From positions 1 to 35,518 of the forward strand of contig DUNT01000009.1 of NCBI GenBank assembly GCA_012839205.1: DNA of 35,518 nt. Reading direction: 5' to 3'. The DNA is from Clostridiaceae bacterium (GTDB lineage Bacteria > Bacillota > Clostridia > DSM-8532). The first letter of the stretch is position 1. Every line of letters begins with the position of its first letter. The notes under the pieces are model-generated. The model saw only the letters and a list, made by a program, of their open reading frames with translations. It searched no databases and was not told where the DNA came from. Below, in pieces: positions 24,588 to 33,750 of the stretch. Made by a program: the position numbers and the translations under genes.

Positions 24588-27191
24588 TTACTTCAATTTT
24601 TGCTGCAGGCTGTAAATCTTGTTCAGTGCATCCAGCGGAGTCAATAATGACGGATCTAACATCTTTAGTTCATCTATAACGTCTCTCTCTGCCTTTGAAA
24701 GCGTACTTGATGTAAATAGGTCAAGCTGGCCATCTACTGGCTTTTGTTTGCGTTTTTTTGATGTTTTGTTAATATCAGCCTCATCCAGCTCTTCTAAAAT
24801 CATTTTCGCCCGTTCAAGCACATTAGCCGGTATTCCGGCAAGCCCTGCCACCTCAACACCATAGCTCTTGTCAGCTCCACCACGCATTAACTTTCTTAAG
24901 AAAATAATATCATTTCCTTTCTTACGGACCGAAACACAATAGTTCTTTATTCCGTGCAGCTTTTCCTCAAGCTCAGTAAGTTCATGATAATGTGTGGCAA
25001 AAAGAGTCCTGCATCCCAGTTTTCCTTTATCATTTATATATTCTATGACAGCCCATGCTATACTGAGGCCATCATATGTACTGGTTCCGCGCCCTATCTC
25101 GTCCAGTATCAGGAGGCTATTAGAAGTGGCATTCTCAAGAATATTGGCCACTTCTGTCATTTCAACCATAAAGGTACTTTGTCCTGAAGCTAAATCATCG
25201 GATGCCCCTATTCTGGTAAAAATTCTGTCCACTAATCCGATCCTGGCATATTCTGCCGGAACAAAGCATCCTGCCTGCGCCATTAAGGTAATAAGGGCAA
25301 CCTGTCTCATGTAGGTGGATTTTCCCGCCATATTGGGACCTGTTATTATGCCGATCCTGTTCTCATCATTATCAAGCCAGGTATCGTTAGGCACAAACTG
25401 AGTATCCCCCAGCATTTTCTCCACAACAGGGTGGCGGCCATTTTTAATCTCGATAGTTCCTCCGTCATAAACAACCGGACGTATATATTGATTACGGTCG
25501 GCAACATCTGCATAGGAGCAGAGAGCATCGATTACTGATATACAGTCAGCAGTGGTTTTCAGCCTTTTAACGTGCTGAGAAACTGTATCTCTGATCTGAC
25601 AAAAAAGCTCATATTCCCGCTGGACAACCTTAGACTCAGCTCCTAATATTTTATCCTCCAGGCTCTTGAGCTTGTCCATTGTATAGCGCTCACTATTGAC
25701 CAGTGTTTGTTTTCTCATGTAATCATCAGGTACCAGACCAATATTTGCCTTGGTTACCTCTATGTAATATCCAAAGTTATCGTTATAACGTATTTTTAAG
25801 CTTTTAATTCCTGTTCTTTCCCGCTCCGCAGCCTCAAGCTCGGAAATCCAAGCCTTTCCCTCTGTAGAGGCATGTCTGTATTCATCGACTAATTCGTCAT
25901 AGCCATCCTTAATTATCCCGCCCTCCTTAACAGACAAGGGTGCTTCCTCATCAATGGAAGCATCAATCAGAGCATATATATCTTCTAATAAATCTAGCCT
26001 CTCATACAACTGCCGGTTGTAATCGGCCTTCAGGTCTTGTATTAGCTCTTTTATATACGGCAGTTTAGACAATGAAGAATTGATTGCCAAAAGATCTCTG
26101 GCATTAATAGTGCCGAAAACTAATTTTGAAGTCAGTCTCTCGATGTCATAGACGCCTCTCAAAAGCTCCATAAGTTCACTTCTTATCATGAAACTTTCAT
26201 GAAACTCAGCAACCGCATCCAGTCTAAGATTTATCTCATCAACATCCAATAATGGCTGCTCAATCCAATGTCGCAGCTTTCTGCCTCCCATTGATGTTGA
26301 GGTCTTGTCCAGTACCCATAAAAGTGAACCTTTTTTCTTCCCGTCCCTCATGGTTTCAGTAATCTCCAGGCTTCTTCTGGAGGCGCTGTCCAACATCATG
26401 TATTGCTCTATTTTATATATTCTGATTTTTTCAATATGCTTTAAATCAACCTTTTGGGTTGACTCGAGATAGGTTATCAGTGCGCCCGAAGCACATTGAG
26501 CCAAGTCAAGATTACTAAACGGGTTTTCATTGAAAACTTCAATTAACTTATCCTGGCTGTTTTTTAGTGTAAAATGCTCCCTGTCAATTATTGAAGGGTC
26601 GGTTTTCAGATAATCTTTAAAGTATGCTTTGTATTCCGGTCTTGTGGTAAGTTCCTCATTTACGATTATTTCCGTGGGCTTGTATCTTGAGATTTCATCA
26701 ACAAGCTTTCTCATGGAGCTTCCCCAGGTAATCTGTGTAGAGTAAAATTCACCCGTTGAAACATCCACAACAGCAATACCAAAGTATATTTGCTGACAAT
26801 ATATAGCCATTAGGTAATTGTTTTTCTTCTCCTCCAGCATAGCAGGGTCAATAACTGTACCAGGTGTTATTACCCTGGTTACATCCCTTTTCACAATTCC
26901 CTTAGCTGTTGACGGATCTTCAATTTGTTCACAAATTGCAACCTTATAACCCTTTGCAATAAGCCGGGAGATATAGGTGTGGGCTGCATGATACGGAACA
27001 CCGCACATAGGTGCACGCTCTTCCATACCACAGTCCCTTCCCGTCAGAGTGATCTCAAGCTCCCTTGACGCAAGCTCGGCATCAGAAAAGAACATTTCGT
27101 AAAAGTCTCCCAGTCTGAAAAACAGGATACAGTCTTTATATCGTTCTTTTATCTCCATATACTGCTGCATCATAGGAGTCAGTTTAGCCAA
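24588..27191 (-). CDS. mutS: DNA mismatch repair ATPase MutS
   Basis: Recognises base mismatches and small loops and recruits MutL. The 867 residues include the mismatch-wedge motif GDFYEMF (Phe30-x-Glu32), connector and lever domains, and the C-terminal ABC ATPase with Walker A GPNMAGKST, signature region, Walker B LLILDEIGRGTSTYDG and ATHYHEL. I choose the TTG at 27191, because GGAGG lies eight bases upstream and the protein then begins MAKLTPMMQQYMEIK as in relatives; that start overlaps the miaB stop by eight bases. The longer frame to 27233 would lie inside miaB. Confidence 0.97.
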   Translation of the reverse strand: MAKLTPMMQQYMEIKERYKDCILFFRLGDFYEMFFSDAELASRELEITLTGRDCGMEERAPMCGVPYHAAHTYISRLIAKGYKVAICEQIEDPSTAKGIVKRDVTRVITPGTVIDPAMLEEKKNNYLMAIYCQQIYFGIAVVDVSTGEFYSTQITWGSSMRKLVDEISRYKPTEIIVNEELTTRPEYKAYFKDYLKTDPSIIDREHFTLKNSQDKLIEVFNENPFSNLDLAQCASGALITYLESTQKVDLKHIEKIRIYKIEQYMMLDSASRRSLEITETMRDGKKKGSLLWVLDKTSTSMGGRKLRHWIEQPLLDVDEINLRLDAVAEFHESFMIRSELMELLRGVYDIERLTSKLVFGTINARDLLAINSSLSKLPYIKELIQDLKADYNRQLYERLDLLEDIYALIDASIDEEAPLSVKEGGIIKDGYDELVDEYRHASTEGKAWISELEAAERERTGIKSLKIRYNDNFGYYIEVTKANIGLVPDDYMRKQTLVNSERYTMDKLKSLEDKILGAESKVVQREYELFCQIRDTVSQHVKRLKTTADCISVIDALCSYADVADRNQYIRPVVYDGGTIEIKNGRHPVVEKMLGDTQFVPNDTWLDNDENRIGIITGPNMAGKSTYMRQVALITLMAQAGCFVPAEYARIGLVDRIFTRIGASDDLASGQSTFMVEMTEVANILENATSNSLLILDEIGRGTSTYDGLSIAWAVIEYINDKGKLGCRTLFATHYHELTELEEKLHGIKNYCVSVRKKGNDIIFLRKLMRGGADKSYGVEVAGLAGIPANVLERAKMILEELDEADINKTSKKRKQKPVDGQLDLFTSSTLSKAERDVIDELKMLDPSLLTPLDALNKIYSLQQKLK

Positions 27192-28662
27192 GTTTTTTTC
27201 CTCCCCTTCCTTCCAGCCAGAAAGCACCGGCACGAATAATGTCTACATAAACAGTGTCACCTTTATTTACATTCTCGGCCTTGAAGTTAACCAGGCGGTT
27301 TGAGCGGGTACGTCCACTGAGCATTTCAGGATTATTCTTACTTGGCCCGTCTACTAAAACCTCCACAGATTTACCTTCAAATTTTTTAGCTAAATCTGTG
27401 GCTATTTCGGTTTGAAGATCCACCAGCTTTTTGAACCGTGCACTGATAACCCCGGAAGGAATATCCTGCTCAAGTTTTGCCGCAGGTGTTCCTTTTCGGG
27501 GAGAATAAATAAACATATATGCTGCATCAAAACCTACTTTTTTAACTACATCCAAAGTGTCTTCAAAGTCTTCCACAGTCTCCCCGGGAAAACCAACAAT
27601 AATATCAGTGGTAAGGGCAATCTCCGGGATAGCAGCTTTAATTCTGGATACTAATTCTAAATAGGTTTCTTTTGTATATCTTCTGTTCATTTTTTCCAGG
27701 ATACGACTGCTGCCGGACTGAAACGGCAGATGCAGATGATTACATACTTTTTTGCAAGTTTTCATAGCCTCGATAAGGCTATCTGAAAGATCCTTCGGGT
27801 GAGAGGTCATAAATCTTACTCTCTCAATTCCCTCAATATCTTCAATTGCATAAAGAAGCCTTGCAAACAGATCTTTTTCTCCGAGATCATTGCCGTAGGA
27901 ATTAACGTTCTGTCCCAACAGAGTAATCTCCTTGCAGCCATCTTCTGCAAGCACTTTTATCTCTGCCAGAACATCATTAATATCCCGACTTCTTTCCCTG
28001 CCCCTTACATGGGGCACAATGCAATATGAACAAAAATTATTGCAACCAAGAATAATACTGACCCACGCTTTATGTTTATCAGTACGTTTTATAGGCAGCT
28101 CTTCCACAACTTTATCTTCTTTTTCCCATACCTCAAAAACACGTTTCTTACCAGTAATATAACGATATAGAAGCTGGGGCAGTGTGTGTATATTATGAGT
28201 TCCAAATACAATTTTAACATTATGATATGACTTTCTTATTTTTTCTACCACATGGGACTGCTGCATCATACACCCACAGGCAATTATAAAGGAGCCATTT
28301 TCTTCACATTCTCCTGAAAGCGCGCCTATATGCCCATAAATCCGTTCTTCGGCATTCTCTCTTACACAGCAGGTGACAAATACAATTACATCTGCAGGTT
28401 TGTCTTTCGAAACCTCCTCAAAACCCATATCAGTGAGCATTCCGGCAATGGTTTCCGAATCCCGCTCATTCATTTGGCACCCGAATATTTCTATTTTAAA
28501 TTTTTTCGTTTTACCTGTTTCCAGGGTATAAGCTGTGTTTTGATTCCTTATTTCCTCAACCCATTCAGAGAACTCCGGAGCATTATCTACACCCATTCCC
28601 CCCGATGGTTTTTTAAGCCTAAACCTGTCACCTGCATTATTTTTCTTTATATCCAAATTCAT
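27184..28662 (-). CDS. miaB: tRNA-2-methylthio-N6-dimethylallyladenosine synthase
   Basis: Radical-SAM methylthiotransferase that completes ms2i6A37 on tRNAs prepared by MiaA. It is 492 residues. The N-terminal UPF0004 domain supplies three cluster cysteines (FGCQMNERDSE, VTCCVRENAEE, IACGCMMQ). The radical-SAM site is CNNFCSYCIVPHVRGRE. A C-terminal TRAM domain (about 430-490) binds RNA. Relatives usually begin closer to the first Cys motif, so about 60 N-terminal residues are extra but typical of Clostridia. The start is uncertain: ATG at 28662 has AAAGGG only two bases away, while a TTG at 28656 is at better spacing. First gene of the mismatch-repair and tRNA-modification cluster. Confidence 0.94.
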   Translation of the reverse strand: MNLDIKKNNAGDRFRLKKPSGGMGVDNAPEFSEWVEEIRNQNTAYTLETGKTKKFKIEIFGCQMNERDSETIAGMLTDMGFEEVSKDKPADVIVFVTCCVRENAEERIYGHIGALSGECEENGSFIIACGCMMQQSHVVEKIRKSYHNVKIVFGTHNIHTLPQLLYRYITGKKRVFEVWEKEDKVVEELPIKRTDKHKAWVSIILGCNNFCSYCIVPHVRGRERSRDINDVLAEIKVLAEDGCKEITLLGQNVNSYGNDLGEKDLFARLLYAIEDIEGIERVRFMTSHPKDLSDSLIEAMKTCKKVCNHLHLPFQSGSSRILEKMNRRYTKETYLELVSRIKAAIPEIALTTDIIVGFPGETVEDFEDTLDVVKKVGFDAAYMFIYSPRKGTPAAKLEQDIPSGVISARFKKLVDLQTEIATDLAKKFEGKSVEVLVDGPSKNNPEMLSGRTRSNRLVNFKAENVNKGDTVYVDIIRAGAFWLEGRGGKKLG

Positions 28663-28771
28663 AACCCTTTCTAAAACTGTCAATTTTGAATGTCTTAAGA
28701 ATCTTATCTTCTTTAATCCGTAAGAATATCATAACAAAAACACGAAAAAATATAAAGCCGGATTGCAAACA

Positions 28772-28781
28772 TCACATGTGA
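28772..28781. promoter_or_regulatory. Ten-base palindrome upstream of miaB
   Basis: TCACATGTGA is a perfect palindrome in the region between miaB and the membrane-protein terminator. It could be an operator; nothing confirms it. No convincing miaB promoter was found beside it. Confidence 0.25.
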
Positions 28782-28791
28782 CACATTGTCT

Positions 28792-28824
28792 AAAAAAGGC
28801 ACTGCTTCGGAGCTGTGCCTTTTC
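28792..28824 (-). terminator. Terminator after the BI-1 family gene
   Basis: Minus-strand AAAAGGCAC and GTGCCTTTTTT enclose a GCTCCGAAGC inner stem, giving a long stem with a T run, 37 bases after the stop codon. Confidence 0.9.
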
Positions 28825-28860
28825 GTATAATAATATGTTTTCTTTATTGATTTCTTTATA

Positions 28861-29577
28861 CTATCTTCTTCTGTTGCCAAACAGTCTTAAAATGGTCAAA
28901 AACAGGTTAATAAAATCCAGATACAAGGCTAATGCTCCGATGATTCCAAGGTTTTCCCTCAGCACCGCATTGCCTTCTGTTCCAAAGTAGTAGGCCTTTA
29001 ATTTTTGCATATCATAGGCTGTTAATCCGAGGAATACTATCAGGCTCAAAATGCTGATAAACCACTCCACACCACTACTTCTGAGGAATATATTTACTAC
29101 TGAAAGCACGATAACCCCAATTAAGCCCATAAAAAGAATTGTACGGAATTGTGTTAAATCGGCTTTTGTAAAGTAACCATATATACACATAATACCAAAG
29201 GTAATTGCAGTAATGCCAAATGCAGTTCCTATTGAGTTGCCTGTGTAAGCTAAAAGTATAATGGACAATGTTACTCCGTTCAATGCTGCGTAACCTAAGA
29301 ACAACCCCAATGCAGTGCCGTACCTCAGTCTGGTAATACGGGCAGATAAAACTGCAACCAGCACCAGTTCACCAATCAATAACCCAAAAAACAACAATCT
29401 GTTTGTTACAAGTGCTGTAACTATTTCAAGATTGGTTGATACATAAAATGAAACTCCTGCTGTAAGCAAAAGTCCAATAAACATCCATCCAAAAACCTTT
29501 GATATAAAGGCGTTCATACCTCTAACAGAAGCATATTCTTCTTCGAATGTTCCATAATTTCTGTAATTCTCTTGCAT
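28861..29577 (-). CDS. Bax inhibitor-1 / YbhL-YccA family membrane protein
   Basis: A 238-residue, seven-helix membrane protein of the BI-1 (TMBIM) family, whose studied bacterial member YetJ is a pH-sensitive calcium leak channel. A polar N-terminus (MQENYRNYGTFEEEYASVRG) is followed by seven hydrophobic segments, with the family phrases FGWMFIGLLLTAG, GLTAYDMQKLK and ALYLDFINLFL near the end. The last conserved acidic positions are present. Start chosen at the ATG at 29577: AGAGGTG is six bases upstream, and the GTG at 29586 is part of that site. Monocistronic, with its own promoter and terminator. Confidence 0.9.
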   Translation of the reverse strand: MQENYRNYGTFEEEYASVRGMNAFISKVFGWMFIGLLLTAGVSFYVSTNLEIVTALVTNRLLFFGLLIGELVLVAVLSARITRLRYGTALGLFLGYAALNGVTLSIILLAYTGNSIGTAFGITAITFGIMCIYGYFTKADLTQFRTILFMGLIGVIVLSVVNIFLRSSGVEWFISILSLIVFLGLTAYDMQKLKAYYFGTEGNAVLRENLGIIGALALYLDFINLFLTILRLFGNRRR

Positions 29578-29617
29578 CTTACTCACCTCTTTTGTTAAAT
29601 TATACTTCTTTATAATA

Positions 29618-29646
29618 ATTATATACTGAAATTCGGATAAAGTAAA
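29618..29646 (-). promoter_or_regulatory. Promoter of the BI-1 family gene
   Basis: TTTACT (29641-29646), a 17-base spacer and TATAAT (29618-29623) on the minus strand. Confidence 0.7.
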
Positions 29647-29711
29647 ATTTGGTCATTTTTATTGGTGCATGAGAACAGGGTTATAACCACTATATATCGG
29701 ACATATGGTTG

Positions 29712-30491
29712 TCATGTTTTTAAGAATTTAAGAATACTTTTTTTATACTCAGAATACTGAGAAGTCAGGATCATTTCTCTTTTTCTGGGCCGCTCAAAAT
29801 CTATATTTATTTCACCGTTTATTGTCCCCGGTCTTTCGCTCATTACCAGTACTCTGTCAGACAAATAGATTGCCTCGTCTATGTCATGAGTAACAAAGAG
29901 TACCGTTTTCCTGTGTTTTCCCCATACTAATGTGAGCCAGTCCTGCATCTGCATTCGGGTAATCTCATCTAAAGCCCCAAAGGGTTCATCTAAAAGCATT
30001 ATTTCGCCATCCATAAGATATGTTCTTAATAATGCCGCTCTTTGCCTCATACCCCCTGACAGCTGCCGGGGTCTGTAGTTTTCAAAGCCTGCCAGCCCAA
30101 ACTCCGAAATAAGTGGTTGAATCTCTTCCCTTGCCTTTTTTAAATCGCCTTTTTTTATTTCTATGGGGAGCAGTACATTGGACAGCAAGGATCGCCAAGG
30201 CATAAGGCAGTCCTTCTGCAGCATATAGCAAACAGGAACCCTCTTATATTTGGGATTATCATTTCCTAAGTAGATTTCGCCCTCATAATCCTTTTCAAGA
30301 CCGGCTATAATCTTTAACAGGGTGCTTTTCCCGCATCCGCTGGGCCCAAGTATTGATACAAATTCATTAGCCTGAACCTTAAGATTTACATTTGATAATA
30401 CTCCCAGCCCAGTTCCATCATCATCCGCAAGCCCCGTATAAACCATATTTAGTTCTTTTATTCTAATACTATTATCCATAACACCTGTCAT
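29712..30491 (-). CDS. thiZ: ABC transporter ATPase, thiamine-precursor uptake
   Basis: Motor subunit of the ThiXYZ-type importer. It is 259 residues. Walker A GPSGCGKST, signature LSGGMRQR, Walker B MLLDEPFGALDE and the switch His in VTHDIDEAIYLSD are all intact. It belongs to the nitrate/sulfonate/taurine ATPase group, so assignment to thiamine precursors rests on the operon and its riboswitch. The ATG lies four bases after the thiY stop with no obvious ribosome site, suggesting coupled translation. A second ATG at 30479 is possible. Last gene of the operon; no clear terminator seen after it. Confidence 0.87.
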   Translation of the reverse strand: MTGVMDNSIRIKELNMVYTGLADDDGTGLGVLSNVNLKVQANEFVSILGPSGCGKSTLLKIIAGLEKDYEGEIYLGNDNPKYKRVPVCYMLQKDCLMPWRSLLSNVLLPIEIKKGDLKKAREEIQPLISEFGLAGFENYRPRQLSGGMRQRAALLRTYLMDGEIMLLDEPFGALDEITRMQMQDWLTLVWGKHRKTVLFVTHDIDEAIYLSDRVLVMSERPGTINGEINIDFERPRKREMILTSQYSEYKKSILKFLKT

Positions 30492-30495
30492 TTAA

Positions 30496-31503
30496 TTAAT
30501 CAATGAATTCGTTGGTAAAAGCTTTGGTAACATCAATTTTCTTGTCTATGAAGCCGTTTGCAAACATCCAGTCGGTATAGCGCTGCCATACCTCTTCTTT
30601 TTGGACACCCCAGGTTGCAGCATCATCCTGATATCTATCTGAGAGAAATTTCTGGCTTTCTCTTACCAGCTCCTGATTTATCTCAGGTACTTCTTTAATC
30701 AATATATCTGCCGCTTCTTCAGGATTTTTTATGGCATATTCATATCCTTTTTTAACGCCTTTCATAAAGGCTTCAACAAGTGCCTTATCTTCTTTTAAGA
30801 TAGTTTCATTAGTGATTATTACAGGGGTATAATAGTCAAAAACAGGTGCTTCTTTTCCTAAATCAATATAATTCAGTTCCATACCCTTTTGCTTTGCCTC
30901 AATACCTGCCCAGCCTTCGAAAATCCAGGCAAAATCAATCTGGCCGGTGGCACTGGTCTGAAAGAAATCCGCATCCCCTGTGGTCATAATTGTGACTTTT
31001 GAAAAATCTGCTCCTGCTTGTTCCATCAGATACCTTATAGTTGCCTCTTCCATTTCTGAGCCCCAGCCGCCGTACACCTTACCCTCAAAATCTTTTGGGG
31101 TAAGGATATTTTTCTCTTTTAATGAGGCAAACCCGGATGTATTATGTTGGATAACAGCAGCAATGGAAATCAGTGGTATATCAGCAGCTCGGGCATATGT
31201 CACACTTTCCTGATAGCTGATACCAAACTGTGCTTTGCCAGATGCTACAATTGTATCGCTGGTTCCTTCCGAGGGCTGAATTATTTCAACTTCCAGCCCC
31301 TGTTCTTTAAAGAAGCCCTTATCCTTTGCCACATACAGGCCAGTATGGTTGGTATTGGGCGTCCAGTCCAGCACCGCAGTTACTTTTTTTAAAGCCTCCG
31401 GTTGGGGCTCTTGTAACGGTTGGGTTGTACATGCTGCAATCCCAAATATCATTATAGTTATCAAGAATATATATTTCAGCTTATTGATACTATTATTTGT
31501 CAT
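30496..31503 (-). CDS. thiY: HMP-precursor binding lipoprotein (NMT1/THI5-like)
   Basis: Extracellular receptor of the importer, 335 residues. The signal peptide ends in a lipobox FGIAAC, with the lipidated Cys at residue 25. The mature protein has the NMT1 pattern: LDWTPNTNHTGLYVAKDKGFF, then GISYQESVTYARA and GWGSEMEEATIRYL. Relatives bind N-formyl-4-amino-5-aminomethyl-2-methylpyrimidine or HMP for thiamine salvage. The CCCFC motif of the eukaryotic THI5 synthase is absent, which fits a transport role. It lies between the permease and the ATPase. Confidence 0.87.
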   Translation of the reverse strand: MTNNSINKLKYIFLITIMIFGIAACTTQPLQEPQPEALKKVTAVLDWTPNTNHTGLYVAKDKGFFKEQGLEVEIIQPSEGTSDTIVASGKAQFGISYQESVTYARAADIPLISIAAVIQHNTSGFASLKEKNILTPKDFEGKVYGGWGSEMEEATIRYLMEQAGADFSKVTIMTTGDADFFQTSATGQIDFAWIFEGWAGIEAKQKGMELNYIDLGKEAPVFDYYTPVIITNETILKEDKALVEAFMKGVKKGYEYAIKNPEEAADILIKEVPEINQELVRESQKFLSDRYQDDAATWGVQKEEVWQRYTDWMFANGFIDKKIDVTKAFTNEFID

Positions 31504-31521
31504 AATTAGATTTCACCTTTC

Positions 31522-32310
31522 TCATACATAATCAATTCTTTTTACAAACCTTTTTTCAATGAGTTCTACCAGTTTGTATAACACTAAGCTCAAAACAATA
31601 ATTATAAAAACATCTGCAAAAAGCACTGCTGTCTTAAAACTTGTCATCGCACGGGTCATATAGATTCCAAGCCCCTGTTTTGCTCCTATCCATTCCGATA
31701 TTACCGCTCCGGTAATACTATAGGTTACTGCGATTTTAAGGCCGGAAAACAATCCCGGCAATGCCTGAGGAATTCTTGCAAGTCTGAAACTCTTCCACTT
31801 ACTGGCACCCATGACTTTAAGAATACTGTCCATATCCTCATCTGATTTTATTAAATCTTGTGTGAAGGTAATGCTTATCGGGAAAAAACACATAAGAACT
31901 ACTATTATCACTTTTGGCAAAAAACCAAAGCCAAACCAAATGGCAAATAGCGGAGCCAGAATAATTAGGGGTATGGTTTGGGTTATAACAAATATAGGGT
32001 ATAATGCAATTCTGACAGGTTTGCAGTAACCCATTAAAAGGCCAAAAACTATTCCCAAAAAAATTGCTACACCAAGTCCTGCCAAAGCCTCTCCCAGCGT
32101 TACCAGGATATGGGTTAACAGAAGGTTTCTCTCGTCATAAATTGCTTTGAAAACCGTTATTGGACCCGGCAGAATAAATGGCTGAACATTGAAAAAATCA
32201 ACCGCTGCCTGCCAAAAAAATACAAATAAAACCATTATAATAGCTGGGATTATACTTAATCCAAGTTCTCTATGTTTCTTATTCTGTCCTGTATTTTCTG
32301 ACTTTTTCAT
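31522..32310 (-). CDS. thiX: ABC transporter permease, thiamine-precursor uptake
   Basis: Channel subunit of 262 residues with about six hydrophobic helices, the first around residues 18-38. The cytoplasmic EAA-type loop reads MGASKWKSFRLARIPQALPGLFSG. It belongs to the SsuC/TauC/ThiX permease group. I start at the ATG at 32310; a TTG just before it is possible, and GGAAGGTG serves either. It overlaps the 3' end of the thiamine-binding gene by 32 bases, so translation is linked. Confidence 0.87.
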   Translation of the reverse strand: MKKSENTGQNKKHRELGLSIIPAIIMVLFVFFWQAAVDFFNVQPFILPGPITVFKAIYDERNLLLTHILVTLGEALAGLGVAIFLGIVFGLLMGYCKPVRIALYPIFVITQTIPLIILAPLFAIWFGFGFLPKVIIVVLMCFFPISITFTQDLIKSDEDMDSILKVMGASKWKSFRLARIPQALPGLFSGLKIAVTYSITGAVISEWIGAKQGLGIYMTRAMTSFKTAVLFADVFIIIVLSLVLYKLVELIEKRFVKRIDYV

Positions 32311-32572
32311 CAATTGTTACACCTTCCGGTTTAAAATCAATCTTTACCATAGAAATTACTCTTGTAGCGCCTTCCTGAACACAAACATACTGAGCTTTTT
32401 TAACGATTTCCAAAAGCTCATCCAATTCGCCTTCTATAGTTGTTTCCATCGGACCAACTTCATAGGTTAAACCACTTTCCTCTATCATAGCTATTACCTT
32501 GTCTACAACAGGATAAACAAGTTCATCAGCTACATTAGGGATAACCTGCAGACTTAAATTGATTTTTGACAT
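32279..32572 (-). CDS. Thiamine-binding (DUF77/MTH1187) family protein
   Basis: A 97-residue ferredoxin-like alpha-beta protein of the family that includes the duplicated thiamine-binding YkoF. Recognisable segments are LSLQVIPN at the start, MIEESGLTYEVGPMETTIEG in the middle and KIDFKPEGVTIDEKVRK at the end. It likely binds thiamine or HMP in the cytoplasm and may buffer or present the imported compound; the exact role is not known. GGAGGG precedes the ATG. First gene after the TPP riboswitch. Confidence 0.85.
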   Translation of the reverse strand: MSKINLSLQVIPNVADELVYPVVDKVIAMIEESGLTYEVGPMETTIEGELDELLEIVKKAQYVCVQEGATRVISMVKIDFKPEGVTIDEKVRKYRTE

Positions 32573-32655
32573 TTTTCTTCCCTCCAGTTATTTGGGAACT
32601 TTGAGAGGACCATATCAATGCGAATGTGTAATTGGGATATTTCTCCGGACTTTGG

Positions 32656-32684
32656 AAAAATAAATGCCGCCCATCAGAGGCGGC
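32656..32684 (-). terminator. Riboswitch-controlled terminator
   Basis: Minus-strand GCCGCC, loop TCTGATG, GGCGGC, followed by ATTTATTTTT. It lies about 20 bases after the TPP aptamer and 84 bases before the first gene, the expected place for an OFF switch. Confidence 0.88.
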
Positions 32685-32704
32685 AATATAATCCTTCGAC
32701 ATCG

Positions 32705-32796
32705 TGCATTCCCTCCGCTGGTGCTAACCAGATCAGGTTCAAAATGGTCGGGATACAATCAATCCCCTCTCAGCCGCTTTGCGGCTCCCACATGCA
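32705..32796 (-). promoter_or_regulatory. TPP (THI-box) riboswitch
   Basis: On the minus strand the conserved blocks are in order: CTGAGAGGG (pyrimidine-binding loop), CCCGACC, AACCTGATCTGGTTAGCACC, and GCGGAGGGAATGCA. Outer P1 pairs TGCAT with ATGCA. High TPP should favour the downstream terminator and shut the importer operon. Confidence 0.96.
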
Positions 32797-32814
32797 ATAT
32801 ACTATTTTAAAGCT

Positions 32815-32843
32815 ATTCTACTTAAATAACTTGAAGATGTCAA
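32815..32843 (-). promoter_or_regulatory. Promoter of the TPP riboswitch operon
   Basis: TTGACA (32838-32843), a 17-base spacer and TAGAAT (32815-32820) on the minus strand. It begins 24 bases after the sfsA stop codon. Confidence 0.87.
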
Positions 32844-32866
32844 GATTGTATATTATTTTGTTAAAA

Positions 32867-33559
32867 TCAGAGCACAACAGGAACCGGTTCACCTAAAGCA
32901 ATACAATTAGCTTCTATAATAGTGTCTAAGCATAGAATATGAACTCCCGACTCAAATGCCCTGTTCAGCTCTTTTCCAAACTCAGGGTGTGTTTTAACGT
33001 TTGGTGAAAATGAAGATACACCTTTCATCTGGACAATGAATACAATATAGGCTTCATAGCCTTCAGCTGCAGCTTTAATCAATTCTTTCAAATGTTTTAT
33101 TCCCCTCTCAGTTGGAGCATCAGGGAAAAGGGCAATACCATCCTCCTCCAAAGTAACACCTTTCACCTCAACGAAGGCATTCTTATTATCACTTTCGAGG
33201 TAAAAATCAAACTTTGAATCATTGTACTGTTTTTCCGGTTTAATAATATCAGGTTTCCCTAAATGGGGGAGCTTTAATTTCCCGTTTTGTAGGGTTTCCA
33301 AAACAACTTTGTTAGGTGCTATACTGTCAATATTAACAAGTTTGTCACCTTTTTCTACGGCAATAAGTGTGTAGCCTGTTTTTCTCTTTTTTTGGTCCGA
33401 TATTTCCAGGTATACTTTTACTCCGCTGATTAAGAGTTCACGGCATCTCCCCGTGTTACGCACATGGGCTTTTACCATTTTTCCATCTATATCACAAATT
33501 GCGATAAACCTGTTAGGGCGCTCTATAAATATGGCGCTGATTACGTTTCTGTATTTCAT
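32867..33559 (-). CDS. sfsA: SfsA family DNA-binding / putative nuclease protein
   Basis: SfsA was named for a stimulatory effect on maltose fermentation in Escherichia coli; its fold is a PD-(D/E)xK-like nuclease with an OB-type DNA-binding part, and its natural role is unresolved. The 230 residues show family phrases HVRNTGRCRELL, DFYLESDNKNAFVEVKGVTLEEDG (the likely metal-binding core, Asp and Glu-x-Lys) and LFPDAPTERG. I start at the ATG at 33559: GAGGA is upstream at good spacing and the protein then begins MKYRNVISAIFIERPNRF as in relatives. The frame extends to 33592 without a better ribosome site. Confidence 0.92.
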   Translation of the reverse strand: MKYRNVISAIFIERPNRFIAICDIDGKMVKAHVRNTGRCRELLISGVKVYLEISDQKKRKTGYTLIAVEKGDKLVNIDSIAPNKVVLETLQNGKLKLPHLGKPDIIKPEKQYNDSKFDFYLESDNKNAFVEVKGVTLEEDGIALFPDAPTERGIKHLKELIKAAAEGYEAYIVFIVQMKGVSSFSPNVKTHPEFGKELNRAFESGVHILCLDTIIEANCIALGEPVPVVL

Positions 33560-33680
33560 TGATATCCTCATACGAATAAAAAGTTTGGTCATATGATTTT
33601 AACACAATTAGCTTATATATTCTAATGCAGATTTTTTTCTTAAATAATCATCAGCTTTTCTTGACACTTAATCTGAACAG

Positions 33681-33728
33681 AAAAAGGGCTGTCTCAAAAT
33701 ACATCATCCTCCCTCCATTTTGAGCAGC
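33681..33728 (-). terminator. Terminator after dpaAB
   Basis: Minus-strand GCTGCTCAAAAT and ATTTTGAGACAGCC form a long imperfect stem, followed by CTTTTT. It ends the dipicolinate operon and lies before sfsA. Confidence 0.85.
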
Positions 33729-33750
33729 ACCTGGCTTTTGATTTTCGATA

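Noticed and set aside
30496-31503. ThiY as a THI5-type suicide HMP synthase
   Set aside because: The CCCFC iron-site motif is absent, a lipobox signal is present, and it sits in an ABC transporter operon.
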